A stretch of DNA of 64,000 nt from Mantis religiosa (Eukaryota; Arthropoda; Insecta; Mantodea; Mantidae): assembly GCA_030765055.1 (NCBI GenBank), contig CM060953.1, positions 13,687,045 to 13,751,044 on the forward strand, written 5' to 3'. Under the pieces are notes generated by a model that had not been told where the DNA came from, ran no database searches, and saw only the letters and a program-made list of their open reading frames with translations. Within the stretch, counting starts at the first letter, position 1, and each line of letters opens with the position of its first letter. The translations under genes and the position numbers were made by a program. Below are positions 45,401 to 58,430 of this stretch, piece after piece.

Positions 45401-47049
45401 TGAAATTTTGTATTTAACCCAAAAATTCTATTTCGAAGTTTCACCACAAATACCTACATTTTTCGGGACTCCTGAATAATAAAAAACATTTTAGAAAATA
45501 AAAAACTTGCCTGTGAACACCATAATTAAAAAATGAAAAGTCGTTTATCACTGCCATGCCACGAAAAATAGTAGCACATCTGAAACGAAATGAAAGGAAA
45601 TTATGTATTTATGTTTAAAATCTGGGAACAAGACAAAGCCAACTCTTACATTCGGAAACAAGAGCTGAGAATCATAAATGATTACTCATTACCTTCTTAG
45701 AGACCAAAGCTTTGTCGCTTCTGCCAATAACATGGGGAGACATCTGAGCATCAGGTGAAATTGTCTCAGTGGTACATAGGAAAATGTTATGCTACTTCAG
45801 TAGTGTTCAGAATAGATCTGTAAAGGTCGCAGTGAGACGAGACTTCATAGCCCTATACGTAATCCGCTCAGTGTAGTAGTTTGGGTTGTGATCGGTTTTC
45901 TTAAACAGGCACGTCAAAGTGCCTGTGCCAATGAATCAGTGTGGGGTGCACAAAAACCAGAGGAACCTACGTGTGGAATGTTGGCGACAAGTGCAGCTGC
46001 AGTCATCGTGCAAGTTGGGGGGAAGATTCTCCTTCCTGTGTCGGTGTCAGGCGGCGTCAAACTGTCGATAAATCAACTGAAAGTGTGGTCCACACCACGA
46101 TGATTGAGCTCAGAGAACAGTGGGATAATGTAAGACTACTCCTAATTAAAGTTATAGCTCTAATTAAAAACTTTAAAACTGTGCTATTATTTAGAAATCC
46201 ATTTACATCCCAAAAAGACTTGATTTTCTAATTCATAAACATGGGGTGGAAATTGAGGAGCTTGCGTTCAAAACCACTTTTGTCCACTCCTAAACAACAT
46301 TGAACTGGCGTTGAAAAACGTCATTCCTATGGTCCACATGTCATGGTTTAGTCCTAACTGTTTTTTCACTTAAATTTTCATAGCTGAGTTATGTACATAT
46401 GAGGACAACGGTGTCGTCATTCTTCAACGATGGGCATCGCCGAGTTTTAGACGAAAGGAACGGAATGACATCGCTGATTACAAACCGCCGTCAATGACTC
46501 AGGGTCCCTGATTGTGTGCGGTCAGTTTCAGAAGATCGGGGGATTTCATGGTTATTACTTTGAATTTTTAGATGATATAGTGCTTTTTAAATATTTGATT
46601 CTACCCATCTTAATCTTACGACAAAATATATAATGAAAGTTTATCTCGATTAACAAGAGGTACAAAGAAGAATAAACTTTCGTAAGAACAGTTTGTAGAA
46701 ACCTTTAATTCCATAAATAACAAGGAAAAAAAAAATAATTTACACCTTTTATTTCCATACCATCTTCAGGTGGTTTACAGCCATTTTTGGGATTTTTCCC
46801 AAAATGAATTGCAATTCAATTTATAGTAGAGAAAGCCATGTGAATGGCTGCACGTAAGTTCTTATATTACAGAAATATAGAACTGTGACAGGAGGAAAGC
46901 TTCACTAACCTTTAAACGTTGAGGACGTAGATAGATCGAGAGTATTGGCTTAACAATATAAAGAAATTGGGTTATTATTTATGGATACTCAAATGTGTGG
47001 TGCCTAGCGCTCCATTCTATACTGGGAGTGAAAAACCGCTTAATTTTCC
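45401..47049. other. 1.6 kb without recognisable gene
   Basis: Open frames at 45888-46231 show no known motif. A hairpin GAAAGTTTAT / ATAAACTTTC lies near 46636-46682, and an A-run near 46723. Confidence 0.4.
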
Positions 47050-48176
47050 TCAAAGGCCTCGGTATCATGGTTGCAGTTCTTTTAGGTACCGTAAGTCTAT
47101 TACATGAGTAACTCTAAGCTCTATGTACTCTGTATACATTTGAACATCATTTCATTCATCGTTCGATATGACTTAACGTTGGAGGTTTTCCCTTATCCTG
47201 AAAGATGAATGTCTGGTAATTCTAAGCTCTGTGTACCCTGTACTCATTTGAACATCATTTCATTCATCGTCCGATACGACTTAACGTTGGAGGTTTTCTA
47301 TTATCCTGAAAGATGAATGTCTGGTAACTCTAAGCTGTATGCACCCTGTACTCATTTGAACATCATTTCATTCATCGTCCGATATGACTTAACGTTGGAG
47401 GTTTTCTATTATCCTGAAAGATGAATGTCTGGTAACTCTAAGCTCTATGCACCCTGTACTCATTTGAACATCATTTTATTCTTCCGATATGACTTAACGT
47501 TGGAGGTTTTCTATTATCCTGAAAGATGAATGTCTGGTAACTCTAAGCTCTATGCACCCTGTACTCATTTGAACATCATTTTATTCTTCCGATATGACAA
47601 CGTTGTAGGTTTTCGCTTATCCTGAAAGATGAATGTCTGGTAACTCTAAGCTCTATGTACCCTGTACTCATTTGAACATCATTTCATTCATCGTCCGCTA
47701 TGACTTAACGTTGGAGGTTTTCTCTTATCCTGAAAGATGAATGTCTGGTAACTCTAAGCTCTATGTATCCTGTACTCAGGCGAACATCATTTCATTCATC
47801 GTCCGATATGACTTAACGTTGGAGGTTTTCTCTTATCCTGAAAGGTAACTCTAAGCTCTATGTACCCTTTACTCATTTGAACATCATTTCATTCATCGTC
47901 CGATGTGACTTAACGTTGGAGGTTTTCTCTTATCCTGAAAGATGAATGTCTGGTAACTCTAAGCTCTATGTGCCCTGTACTCATTTGAACATCATTTCAT
48001 TCATCGTCCGATATGACTTAACGATGGAGGTTTTCTCTTATCCTGAAAGATGAATGTCTGGTAACTCTAAGCTCTATGTGCCCTGTACTCATTTGAACAT
48101 CATTTCATTCATCGTCCGATGTGACTTAACGTTGGAGGTTTTCTCTTATCCTGAAAGATGAATGTCGGGCAGCTCT
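47050..48176 (+). repeat. SINE-A with 108-bp array (A4, ~10 units)
   Basis: A much decayed head (GGCCTCGGTATCATGGTTGC) then about ten array-type units. Some share a local deletion (TTTTATTCTTCCGATATGAC in two adjacent units), others carry single-unit losses. The last unit breaks off at GAATGTCGGGC. Confidence 0.92.
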
Positions 48177-48927
48177 GTTGTTAAAAGATATTTGATTGCT
48201 GCTTAAGCGTGCTGTATTTCTATTTTCCCATTAAAACTACTACAATAAAGCATGCAATAAGACAGTGTTTGCAAATTTAGCTCTGGATCAACACGAAGTG
48301 AATAAAAGAATAAACGTGTGTAAAAGAGTTTATCCAAGAATATTTTAAACGTAACTATGTCGTTGTGTTGCCTTGCAAGAAAACAGAACTTGCTGTTTCA
48401 AAACATGTATTCAACGAAGAATATATCGATATTTTGGTGGGTGATTAACTGTTAACCTTTCTCTCTTAAGGAGGAGCTTTTAAAATTTCTCTATTCTGTG
48501 TAGCTGTATAGAAGTTAACGGGTCAAGAGGTAAATCCAGTAGTTGCTAATGAGTTGAATTTGTTGACCTGTTTAACACAGCATTTAATGAAGTTAATTTC
48601 ATAGCATGTTAATGATTTACGCTTTGTTTTATTCACAGCAGTTTACATGTCTTTTGAATGTGTAGGTGGCTATACAGTAATAATTATTTAATTACTGAAA
48701 TGAAGTACCATTCATTTTATGATAGATTAAATTTGTTTAGCCAATGTAGTCTGAAATTAGTGGGATTGTAGCTTGAGCAGTTCTTCTGGCAGTAATTTAC
48801 TGCAGTGATATATATAGTAGCGGCAGGTTCAAGGTCGTACTGTTCCTCTGTGACCACCAGAAGAAGGTGAGCACCTACTAGGTTTATACACGCAGTACAA
48901 CAGTCATATACTGTGACTTTGTGGGTT
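48177..48927. other. No gene seen
   Basis: AT-rich; nothing recognised. Confidence 0.45.
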
Positions 48928-49350
48928 CGTCGATATAAAAGTCCAAGTTGCAGAAATTCCCATATGCTCTTTATTTCCGTAGAAGCACACTTTGGTCAAC
49001 TCTTACAGTTGCAGGATTACGTTACATACACAAATATAGCCTCCTATGTCGTCTGCCACACCCACAAAAAAAGAGTTCACTTTCAAAACACAGTTGCATG
49101 CCGACGATTCTCAGTTCCAATTCGACTCTCTCATTACGATTCTGACTAACTAGCGATCGCGGCTCCTTTTTATAGCTCACTCGAGATTCCAGACGTCTGT
49201 GGAATGTTCTCTATCAATCAAGATGTCACTAGAATTTTCGAGTTATCTATCTTTATCTGTTTCGGCAAGCCTTTTATCTCTGCGATGCACTATTTGTCCC
49301 CTATCTCTCCACGCCGCACCCTTTGTGCGCCCGGCCCCAACAATGCTTGC
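48928..49350 (-). repeat. LTR-like dispersed repeat (copy 1)
   Basis: Shares ordered blocks with 52288-52720: AAAAGTCCAAGTTGCAGAAA, CTTTATTTCCGTAGAA, GAGTTCACTTTCAAAA, ATCTGTTTCGGCAAGCC and GCACTATTTGTCCC. On the minus strand it has a TATA-like CTATAAAAAGG (near 49166-49176) and, downstream, AATAAAG (48969-48975), the order expected of an LTR. No target duplication or internal protein was found, so a solo LTR is an inference. Confidence 0.45.
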
Positions 49351-49659
49351 GACAATACTGTATGTCTCTGACGTCTGAGAGGCGTTGTACTCTCTGGAGA
49401 GGTAAGGGGAACAGTAGCATGCAGCAACTCACGATGATGTCATGTGGCCAGCATTGCAATCACAAGAGACTGATACGTTGAAAGTCTCAGAAAACATTAG
49501 AGTTGAACACATACCATTCTCCTGAGGAGCGCAACACTGACATTCAAGCATTTGGCAGTAAAAAATCGAGCTACGTGTAACCAAGTCCTCTTAGACTTGG
49601 CTCGCCTTCTTCTGCTCGTCAGACAACCATTTTTATGGACTGTCTTTAATTACTGTGGT
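49351..49659. other. No gene seen
   Basis: Nothing recognised. Confidence 0.4.
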
Positions 49660-49920
49660 ACTCGACGGTCCATATTCTATATTGGGCATGCAATGCTGCT
49701 TGATTTTGCTCAGAGGCCTCTTTACCAGACTTGTTCTTTCACGTGCCGTAAATCTACGGCTCGGGACCGTCTGCTTGACTTCCCTCCCAAAAAAAAAAAA
49801 AAAAAAAAAAAAAAGCAATGCTACGGAATTTTACGCCCAAAAGATTCATCGCCCTTTGCCGTGTTTTGAGCCGGCGATCCCGGAAACTATACTGGTCGCC
49901 AATCCAGAAAGTGATTGACA
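49660..49920 (-). repeat. SINE-like fragment with internal poly-A, family E relative
   Basis: TTCACGTGCCGTAAATCTAC, an A25 run (49790-49814), then TCATCGCCCTTTGCC and GAGCCGGCGATCCCGG (degraded inverse B-box). The pattern resembles the arthropod SINE type seen at 15571-15655. Confidence 0.4.
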
Positions 49921-50020
49921 TTTCGTATGAAGAGAGGCGACGTTGCCGCTTATAGCTGCCACGTGGAGAGCGCGATGAGGATTACGCGTGCGAAGGTGAT
50001 TCAGTTGCGACCGCAATGGG

Positions 50021-50256
<236 letters not shown>

Positions 50257-50736
50257 TATTTATTTAGAATACTGTACAAAAAGACAATAGAAAATTCGTG
50301 GATCTAGATGCAAACGCTAGAACACATCAATTTATAGAGCATCGTAACAAAGAGGCATACCTGTGACATTTTGATGCTTATTGAAGTGGGGAAATGCTGT
50401 CTACATACTTTTCTTCCGGGAGTTTCTAATTTAGGCCCAGATGCCAGACTATCTTCTTTAAAATACTTCTCTTTTAACCACAGTGTTCTTACTGATACCT
50501 ACAGCACATGAATTCCTATCAAGTACCTTAGAGAATAGAATAATAGGCTCCACTTTCATTTTCTCTCACAGAGCATATTATTTACCGTGTGTGTCCTTTA
50601 ATTGAAATACCTTTACCAAATATAGTGTTATTTGGTTCCCGAGCACGTACAGGTTTTCGCTTGTCACTATTTTTAGACATAATTAAACATTCATTAAAAG
50701 ACAATTGCAAATTATCACAACACACGCACAGATACA
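50257..50736. other. No gene seen
   Basis: Nothing recognised. Confidence 0.4.
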
Positions 50737-50739
50737 CGA

Positions 50740-51298
<559 letters not shown>

Positions 51299-51568
51299 CT
51301 CTTTCATTGTTTTTTTTGTGTGTGTTTGTAATTTACGTCATCCAACATTTAGTCATATCGGACGATGAATGGAATGGGTGAAATGATGCTCAATGCGTCC
51401 AGGGTCCATGGAGCTTAGAGTTACCCGACATTCGTCTTGGAGGATAAGGAAAAACCCCGGAAAAACCTTATCCAGGTAACTCACCCTGACCGAGATTCGA
51501 ACTCGGGACCTCTTGAACGCGAGGCATACATGCTACCATCTACGCTACCGAGGCGGGCTCTTTCATTG
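51299..51568 (-). repeat. SINE-A with 11-bp target duplication
   Basis: CTCTTTCATTG stands at 51299-51309 and 51558-51568. Between them are a T-rich tail complement, GTAATTTACGTC, body, GAGATTCGAACTCGGGACC and CTACCGAGGCGGG. Second clear case of retroposition of this family. Confidence 0.93.
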
Positions 51569-52287
51569 GAGGTTGTCTGCTTTTCAAGCTATGTGTGTAA
51601 AAATAGAGCTTGATAATATCACCGCAAGTGAGACTACCTTGACCGCTGGAATTGGCTCATGCCGATCTGTTTACGAGGCCTGCCTGTTCCGAACAATAAT
51701 CCTGGGTCATTATATGGTGCTTCCCCGCCCCATTGTGTTTATTTTGGCCCGTAGGTTGTCCTATAGAACGTTCGCTTTGTATTTGAGGTCTATACCTGAA
51801 CAGCACCTTGCGATACCTTGATACTCAGAACATTTGCATGGGATCAACATCGAACGATACTTTAGAAAGTTTGCCCCATGCCTTTTCGATACTTCTGTGT
51901 GATTCTGCAATTTTTGTTTTACATTATGCAAAAAAATAATCGTGTGTCAACTGTCAGTTAACTGTTCCCAAGAAGAAATCACTACATATCTCCTGTCACC
52001 TCTTTCTAGTGCACTCGATTACTGGAATATAAATTCAAATTTTCCAAAACTTACAAAAATAAGCTAAATATTTGTGTATTCCACTTGCAACAGACTATTT
52101 AGTACAGATAAGATCATATGTGACAGAAAAAGAGGTAGACTTAACCCCGAAAGTGTGAGAATGCCAGTATTTTTTAACAAAACTTATAAAAGTGGCCTGT
52201 TTTCCTTTTAAATGTCTAAAGTAGAGTTTAAAGATAAGAACACTGGCGGTTTTAGGTTTTGTCTCATTAAATATTTGATTTTTTGGC
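51569..52287. other. No gene seen
   Basis: Nothing recognised. Confidence 0.45.
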
Positions 52288-52720
52288 TTCGTAGAATTAA
52301 AAGCCAACTTGCAGAAATCCAAATGTTCTTTATTTCCGTAGAAATGTTCTTTCTTTCCTTTATTCCACTTAGGTCAACCCTTACAGTAGCAGAATTACGT
52401 AACATACAGAAATACAGACGACAAGGTCGGTCTTTGACCACAAACAAAGAGTTCACTTTCAAAAAAACAGTTGCAGGCGCGATTCCAACTACCACTTTGA
52501 TTCTTGGCGAGTCGCGGCTTCTCTTATATAGCTCCTCGTATTTCTAGACGTTTGTGGAATGTTCACTATTTACTGTTCCAGAAATTACCAGACGAAACAT
52601 CAGTCATCTAACTTTATCTGTTTCGGCAAGCCTTTTATCTCAGCGTTGCACTATTTGTCCCTTATCTCCGCGCTGCACTATCTGCCCCTTTGTGTGCGTC
52701 AGCCGCCAGTCGCGACAATA
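52288..52720 (-). repeat. LTR-like dispersed repeat (copy 2)
   Basis: Same block order as 48928-49350. On the minus strand: TATA box GCTATATAAGAG (52521-52532) and AATAAAGAAC downstream (52325-52334). A short related block (AGTCGCGGCTTCTCATATAT) also occurs at 53343-53362. Confidence 0.5.
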
Positions 52721-53711
52721 TGTACACCTATGTAATTTTATTAGCATTGCACAGTTCTACCAACATTCCATATTGTATTGAAAGTAGAAGTAGAAATGAC
52801 GGTATCGGGTATCGAAGTATCGGTATCGAGAAAAATTTGTCGAGCCATACCTTTCAAGGCATCGATTACATTGAGTTTATTTTCTGTTGAACATGATCTT
52901 AACACCGAACCCGAAGCTTCAGATCACTTGAAACGACTCACTATGAGCTGAACTTTGAAGTGTAGTAACTGCTACAAAAATAACAAGACACACTTTGTTT
53001 GTTGAAACAAAAGGATATGCTCTCTGTTTGTGAGGTAAAGCGCCTCTGCATCATTTACCTTGGTTCGCAGACGCAGTGGAGAGAATTGGTTACCATATGT
53101 TGAATGATCCTAATATATATTAGAGAAAGTAAAAAGAAAGACATGGCTGTTCAATTTCAGTGCTCAGAATAATATATTTTCTTGGCAAGTGTTGTGTACA
53201 TCGGTCGTTGTGTACTTCATTGTTATCCCGGTCAAACATAAACCTCATCTTTGTTCCCCAGGGGATGAGGAGAAGCGGAGCATATAAATTATGATTGTGT
53301 TTTGTTTTCACGCATTGTTAATGTTCCGTTCCGCTTGCCGGAAGTCGCGGCTTCTCATATATAGTCAACCCGCCCGGAAAGACCGACCGTCGCATTGTCC
53401 AAACGTAGGAGAGGCAATGTTTGGATTATTTTTTTGTTGACTACACTTCGCTTCCTTTTCCGCCATATTTCGCTCCACTGGTCACTTTGACAATATTCTT
53501 GCAGCCTCTAAACCTCTTTGCTTTATGTTCTTACTTTGTAGTAACCTCATTCTTTGCATTATTTTATTTTTCTGTTTTTATTTAACATGGCAAGATGAGC
53601 CAATTAGTGGGCGACGTACAATTTCAGTGATGTGAACTTAGAAGCTTTCTTTTTTAGAGAGCGATCATTGGTTATCAAGGATAAATTAAATAATTAATAT
53701 CACACACATTT
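52721..53711. other. No gene seen; possible further LTR fragment
   Basis: Apart from the ~25-bp block near 53343 related to the LTR-like repeats, nothing was recognised. Confidence 0.4.
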
Positions 53712-54240
53712 GCCCGCCTCTGTAGCGTAAATGGTAGCGCATTTGCCTCACGTTCAAGAGATCTGGACTTCGAATACGGAGTTTTCCCTTATCGTGAAAG
53801 ATGAATGTCTGGTAACACTAAGCTCTATGTATTCTGTACTCATTTGAACATCATTTCATTCATCGTCCGATATGACTTAACGTTGGAGGTTTTCTCTTAT
53901 CCTGAAAGATGAATGTCTGATAACTCTAAGCTCTATGTACCCTGTACTTATGTGAACATCATTTCATTCATCGTCCGGTATGACTTAACGTTGGAGGTTT
54001 TCTCTTATCCTGAAAGATGAATGTCTGATAACTCTAAGCTCTATGTACCCTGTACTTATGTGAACATCATTTCATTCATCGTCCGATATGACTTAACGTT
54101 GGAGGTTTTCTCTTATCCTAAAAGATGAATGTCTGGTAACTCTAAGCTCTATGTACCCTGTACTTATGTGAACATCATTTCATTCATCGTCCGATATGAC
54201 ATATCTAGCAAGTTCGAGGTTTTCCCTTATTTTGAAAGAT
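53712..54240 (+). repeat. SINE-A with 108-bp array (A5, ~4 units)
   Basis: Head GCCCGCCTCTGTAGCG to the B-box region (GGACTTCGAATACGGAG), from which the linker is deleted so that the head joins the body directly. About four units follow; three adjacent ones share CTTATGTGAACATC. Confidence 0.92.
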
Positions 54241-54349
54241 TAGGATCGGATCCTCTCTATGGATCCTAGGCTTACTTAAGCCTAATTTCATCCATCGTTA
54301 ATTTATAAAAGTAAAGAAATAAACCAATACATTTACTATCTCACTCAAT

Positions 54350-54440
54350 CTATCCTCCAGCTGGGAATCGAACCCGAGGTGGACGTAAAGACTTGCTAAC
54401 CACCAGGCAAGAGAGACAGAAACTGCTAAGTCCTGCTACC
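54350..54440 (-). repeat. tRNA-like SINE fragment
   Basis: On the minus strand: A-box-like GCCTGGTGGTTAGCAAG and B-box GGGTTCGATTCCCAGC in tRNA-like spacing. Downstream is GGAGGATAGATTGAGTGAG. No second copy was seen in the window. Confidence 0.45.
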
Positions 54441-55612
54441 GAGATAAATGGCGGTACATAATGTTTGAGGCTCTGTTTGACCCAAGAGGTTTTCTGGTTT
54501 TTCTCTTCCTCCACAAGCTTTCTGTAACCACCATTTCCTTCAGTCATACAACTAGACCATCTTGGAAATGTTATGAACCCCGTTCATGATTGCACTCGTA
54601 GTTACCCAGGTCTTATTGCCCTTCGGTCTCTTCCTACATCCTTCCTTTTCACGGGCCACGATAAAGGGCCCCCGTTTGCGGGGCCGTCCCTTCATCTCTA
54701 CCTTTATTCTTTTATATTTGATCCTTCTTGGAGAAGAACAATATGAGTGGTTAAAGGTACACAGGTGAAATCTCCAAATTCTACATGTGTGAATACATAT
54801 TTTTAAAATGTATTCTGGAAGTGGATGCCAGAACACAGAGGAATTGATGGCAAACAGGAAAGGAAGAAAGGATTCTTTCAATCCAGAGTTGGGTTATCCT
54901 AGGGGCAGTGCGGGAGTCAAGTAATGCACACAACTGGACATTTGTCTCGTGATTGCGAGGAAGTCCTGCAATTGCATAGTAAGCAAGTAAGAATTTGATA
55001 GCAGTGTTTAAGATATCTATTGTCCTCCCATTTTTATAAGTTGATTATAAAAATCAAATCATTACCAGAATTATTCTACTAATACATTCTGTATTTTTTA
55101 CATTATTAATTGTTTAATTATTTTAACGGTAAACAAAAATAGTGGATGCGATAAAAATTCAAATTTTACTCATGACATTTTAAATGTAACTTATAATTGA
55201 GGAAAACTTCAAAACTGAGTTAGTATTGGTGTTTTAGTTTGGACGAAAAAGTAATTTAACCTTTATTATGTAATACAAGCATTTCCGTAAACGCTTAACT
55301 AACGGAAGCAGATATGGGAATAAAGTTCTGCAATAATTGTTGAAGAATGGTTAGAGGAAGTCACATGACTTGTCACTTGACTTGACAAATAGTCACTTGA
55401 CTATTTGAGTGGAATACAAATCCTTTTTTACCTAGTTAGATGTATTGTAGAGAAGATGCAGAAAGGCTAGGGCAAGGGAACCAAAGAAATCTAAATTCAG
55501 AGTTTTGCAACTGAACATCGGGGTCATGGCGAACTGTCAGTTGGCAAATCTGCACGCTGTGCTCATTTGTAAGTCATGAACTGACAGTCTGAGCGTGCCA
55601 ATAATATAAGGT
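54441..55612. other. No confirmed gene; AT-hook-like ORF inside
   Basis: A minus-strand frame (54552-54881) contains KGRPRKRGP, an AT-hook-like motif, in a basic stretch. There is no other support for a gene. The rest is AT-rich with nothing recognised. Confidence 0.3.
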
Positions 55613-55665
55613 AGCTCAGTTGGTTAGGTGCTGATCTACGATGTCACAAGATGTACTGGCTTCTC
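55613..55665 (+). repeat. tRNA-derived fragment (A-box half)
   Basis: GGTAGCTCAGTTGGTTAGGT and GCTGATCTACGATGTCACA resemble the D-arm and anticodon-arm half of a tRNA. No B-box follows, so it is not an intact tRNA gene. Confidence 0.4.
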
Positions 55666-55904
55666 CCGAAAGAAATTCCGGTATACCGGCGGATCGTTAA
55701 CAATAACTATTTATATAAACAGTATATTTAGAACCCTCCTTTTGGGCTGTGTACAGTAGGCGTTGCCGCCACTTGGTATTACCAGCGTCCCAGGTCTAAA
55801 GTATTTTTAACAAATATAATAAAAATTATAATATGTTTTACTCACATGACTTTCTCTACTCTTGTGAAAACGTTTATTCCTTTATCTACTTTAAGTAAGC
55901 ATCT
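55666..55904. other. No gene seen
   Basis: Nothing recognised. Confidence 0.4.
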
Positions 55905-56600
55905 TATTGTACTTTCTGCCCAAAACAGGAAGGCAAGCGGGACCTGAAGAGGGAGAGGAGCTTGAACTGTTTATCTACTCTTATAGTGGATCCGTTTACT
56001 TGGAAATGAGTGTATGAGAGTACATATGAGTCACTCATACTGTCAGATCTAATGCTCGTTTCAGTAACTGCAGTGATAGGTATTATGTACTGTCTACCCA
56101 CCACAAGAAGACAAACGGGGCATGAAGAGAGAGGAGCTTGAACTGTTTATCTGCTCTGTTAGTGGATCTGTTTACGAAATGAGTGTATGAGAGTGCATAT
56201 GAGTCACCCATGCTGCCAGATCTAATGCTCGTTTCAGTAACTGCAGTGATAGGTATTATGTACTGTCTACCCACCACAAGAAGGCAAGCGGGACATGAAG
56301 CGAGAGAGAGAGGAGCTTGAACTGTTTATCTTCTCTGGTAGTGGATCTGTTTACTACGAAATGAGTATATGAGAGTACATATGAGTCAGCCATACTGTCA
56401 GATCTAATGCTCGTTTCAGTAACTGTAGTGATAGGTATTATGTACTGTCTACCCACCACAAGACAAGCGGGGCCTGAAGAGGGGGAGGAGCTTGAACTGT
56501 TTATCTGTTCTGGTAGTGGCTCTGTTTACTACGAAACGATTGTAAGAGAGTATATATGAGTCACCCATGCTGTCACATCTAATGCTCGTTTCACTAACCA
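55905..56600. repeat. ~178-bp tandem array, ~4 units
   Basis: Units begin near 55910, 56090, 56265 and 56450 at CTGTCTACCCACCACAAGA. They share GAGGAGCTTGAACTGTTTAT and CAGATCTAATGCTCGTTTCA. Lengths vary between 173 and 181 bp through small indels (GAGAGAGAG). The three similar minus-strand open frames are copies of one stretch. Confidence 0.93.
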
Positions 56601-56689
56601 TATCCGGAAGGCGAGCATAAACACAGTAAAAGTGATTAGGCTACACATTCCTCTGCCTTGCCTTTTTGTGCTGGGCAGATAGTATAGGC

Positions 56690-56850
56690 ATACTCTGGAG
56701 TGTGAAATGTAGGAACCCTGCCCTCTGCTATGTCGTGACTCCTTGGGACGGCCGCCCTTATCCTTCCTCCCGGGATGCCCCATTTGGTTCATAGGTACAA
56801 TAGATCAAGACTGGGCGTAGTGCCCAATCCCCTCCGTACTGTAATACAAT
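56690..56850 (+). repeat. SINE family C, 3' end only
   Basis: CCTGCCCTCTGCTATGTCGT, GGGACGGCCGCCCTTATCC and CCCGGGATGCCCCATTTGG are the inverse of the outer ends of copies 1-3. Only the part away from the tRNA head is present, as expected of 5' truncation. Confidence 0.65.
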
Positions 56851-58163
56851 CGAATGGTCTGGGGTGTTGTCCTTCCTTGGAAGATGCCGACTTTCTGTTT
56901 TGAGTAAGACTGTTCTGTTGTGGACGCATGGACAGAGAGGTCCTCAAAATATGTATTTCTGGTGAAATCTCGGTATGAGTTTTTTTTTTTTTTTGGGGGG
57001 GGGGTTAGAATGCAATAGTAGATGTTCTACTAGATATATAGAGATAGTATTGAACGAGAATACACGCACCTTCATTTGTTTTATTGCCAGTTGCTGCCAT
57101 GGCGCTTGCATTACTCAAGCCTTAGTTGGTGATGTTTCTCTGGCCACAGAACAGATGTTTTTGTGACGGTTTTTTGCGCAAGACTGGAGTGCATGTAGTG
57201 ATTCACTGTTCCCAGTATTTCCGCTGGTTCAGAAGTGAAACTGGCCGGGTCAAGGACAGAGAGACGAACGGCGGGACGAAACGAGGCCATCTCTGTCACC
57301 CCTTCGGGCTTTATCCATTTCTCTCGGTATTTTCCTATTTCGTCTGGATTATGTGATGTAACACGTAAACCACACTCGAATGACGATTCAATTAATTTAA
57401 TACATTCCTCCCCTATCCTTTGTGAAGCATCCCTTTTACATTATAATTGTAATCTCGTCATATTCATCATAAACAGAGCTCGGCATTTGCCTGTCTTATA
57501 TATTTACAGGAATAAAACGTACCTACGAAATGTATGATACATATAATTGCTTGTAATTGTATTTTCGTAGCTTTGGCCCCTTTGCTTTTTAATTTCTCTA
57601 CATTTAGCAAGTACTGAATTTTAGTAAACAATGCTTTGATGATGTTAAAACATATTTTGAGCTCCCACTTAATAATTTTGGACAGAAGTCCGTGTGTAAC
57701 TATGAACTGAATAGCTTAAAAATTCAAAAGTTAATTAAATGATAAACTTGCTATTTATTTAGCATTTTCCAAGGATTGGACAAGAAAATTTTCAAGAAAG
57801 TGCTTCGTGTAACCTTTACGTAGAACATTTCTTCAACAATTTGTATTTACTCAACAATGGCTCTAATGACTTAATTAAACTACCATTAGGATATTTTCAT
57901 ACCACATGAAAAGTATATCTAAAACTTTCTGGGAATGTGATTTGAACTCCTCTTCATTCTGAATTACCTTTTTATAAGTGATAAACGTAAAGATGGACAA
58001 AATCTTAGTACACAACAAATGTGTGCTACTTTATTTTTTGTGAAGTTAATCATTTCCAAGATATCCCTTGTTATTTCTCTGAGCTTTCTACTACTTATGT
58101 TTTCTTTTCTTTCAATTTTTTAAACTGTTCGTTTTTCTTTACTATGACAAGGAATGACAAAGC
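56851..58163. other. No gene seen
   Basis: A T16G9 run lies at about 56980-57004. The remainder is without recognised feature. Confidence 0.45.
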
Positions 58164-58430
58164 CCAGCTGTATAAAACATTTGACTATCATTTAAAGTCT
58201 ACTGTATTCCCTTGTAGCTACAATAAGATAATATTTATCTTGAAGTAGATAGTGCAATAAGTGTTTGTACAAGAGTAGAGAAAGTCATGTATACATCACA
58301 TAACGACCAGCTGTTTAAAACATTTGACTATCACTTAAACTCTACTGTATTCCCTTGTAGCTACAATAAGATAATGTTTATCTTGAAGTGGATAGAGCAG
58401 CAAGTGTTTGTACAAGAGTAGAGAAATTCG
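58164..58430 (+). repeat. 143-bp tandem duplication of a dispersed repeat
   Basis: Two copies (from 58165 and 58308) share CAGCTGT-TAAAACATTTGAC, CTACTGTATTCCCTTGTAGC and GTGTTTGTACAAGAGTAGAG. A diverged relative lies at 13990-14105. Confidence 0.75.

Noticed and set aside
55904..56459. Three similar 64-67-codon minus frames
   Set aside because: Copies of the ~178-bp unit; no start context or motif.
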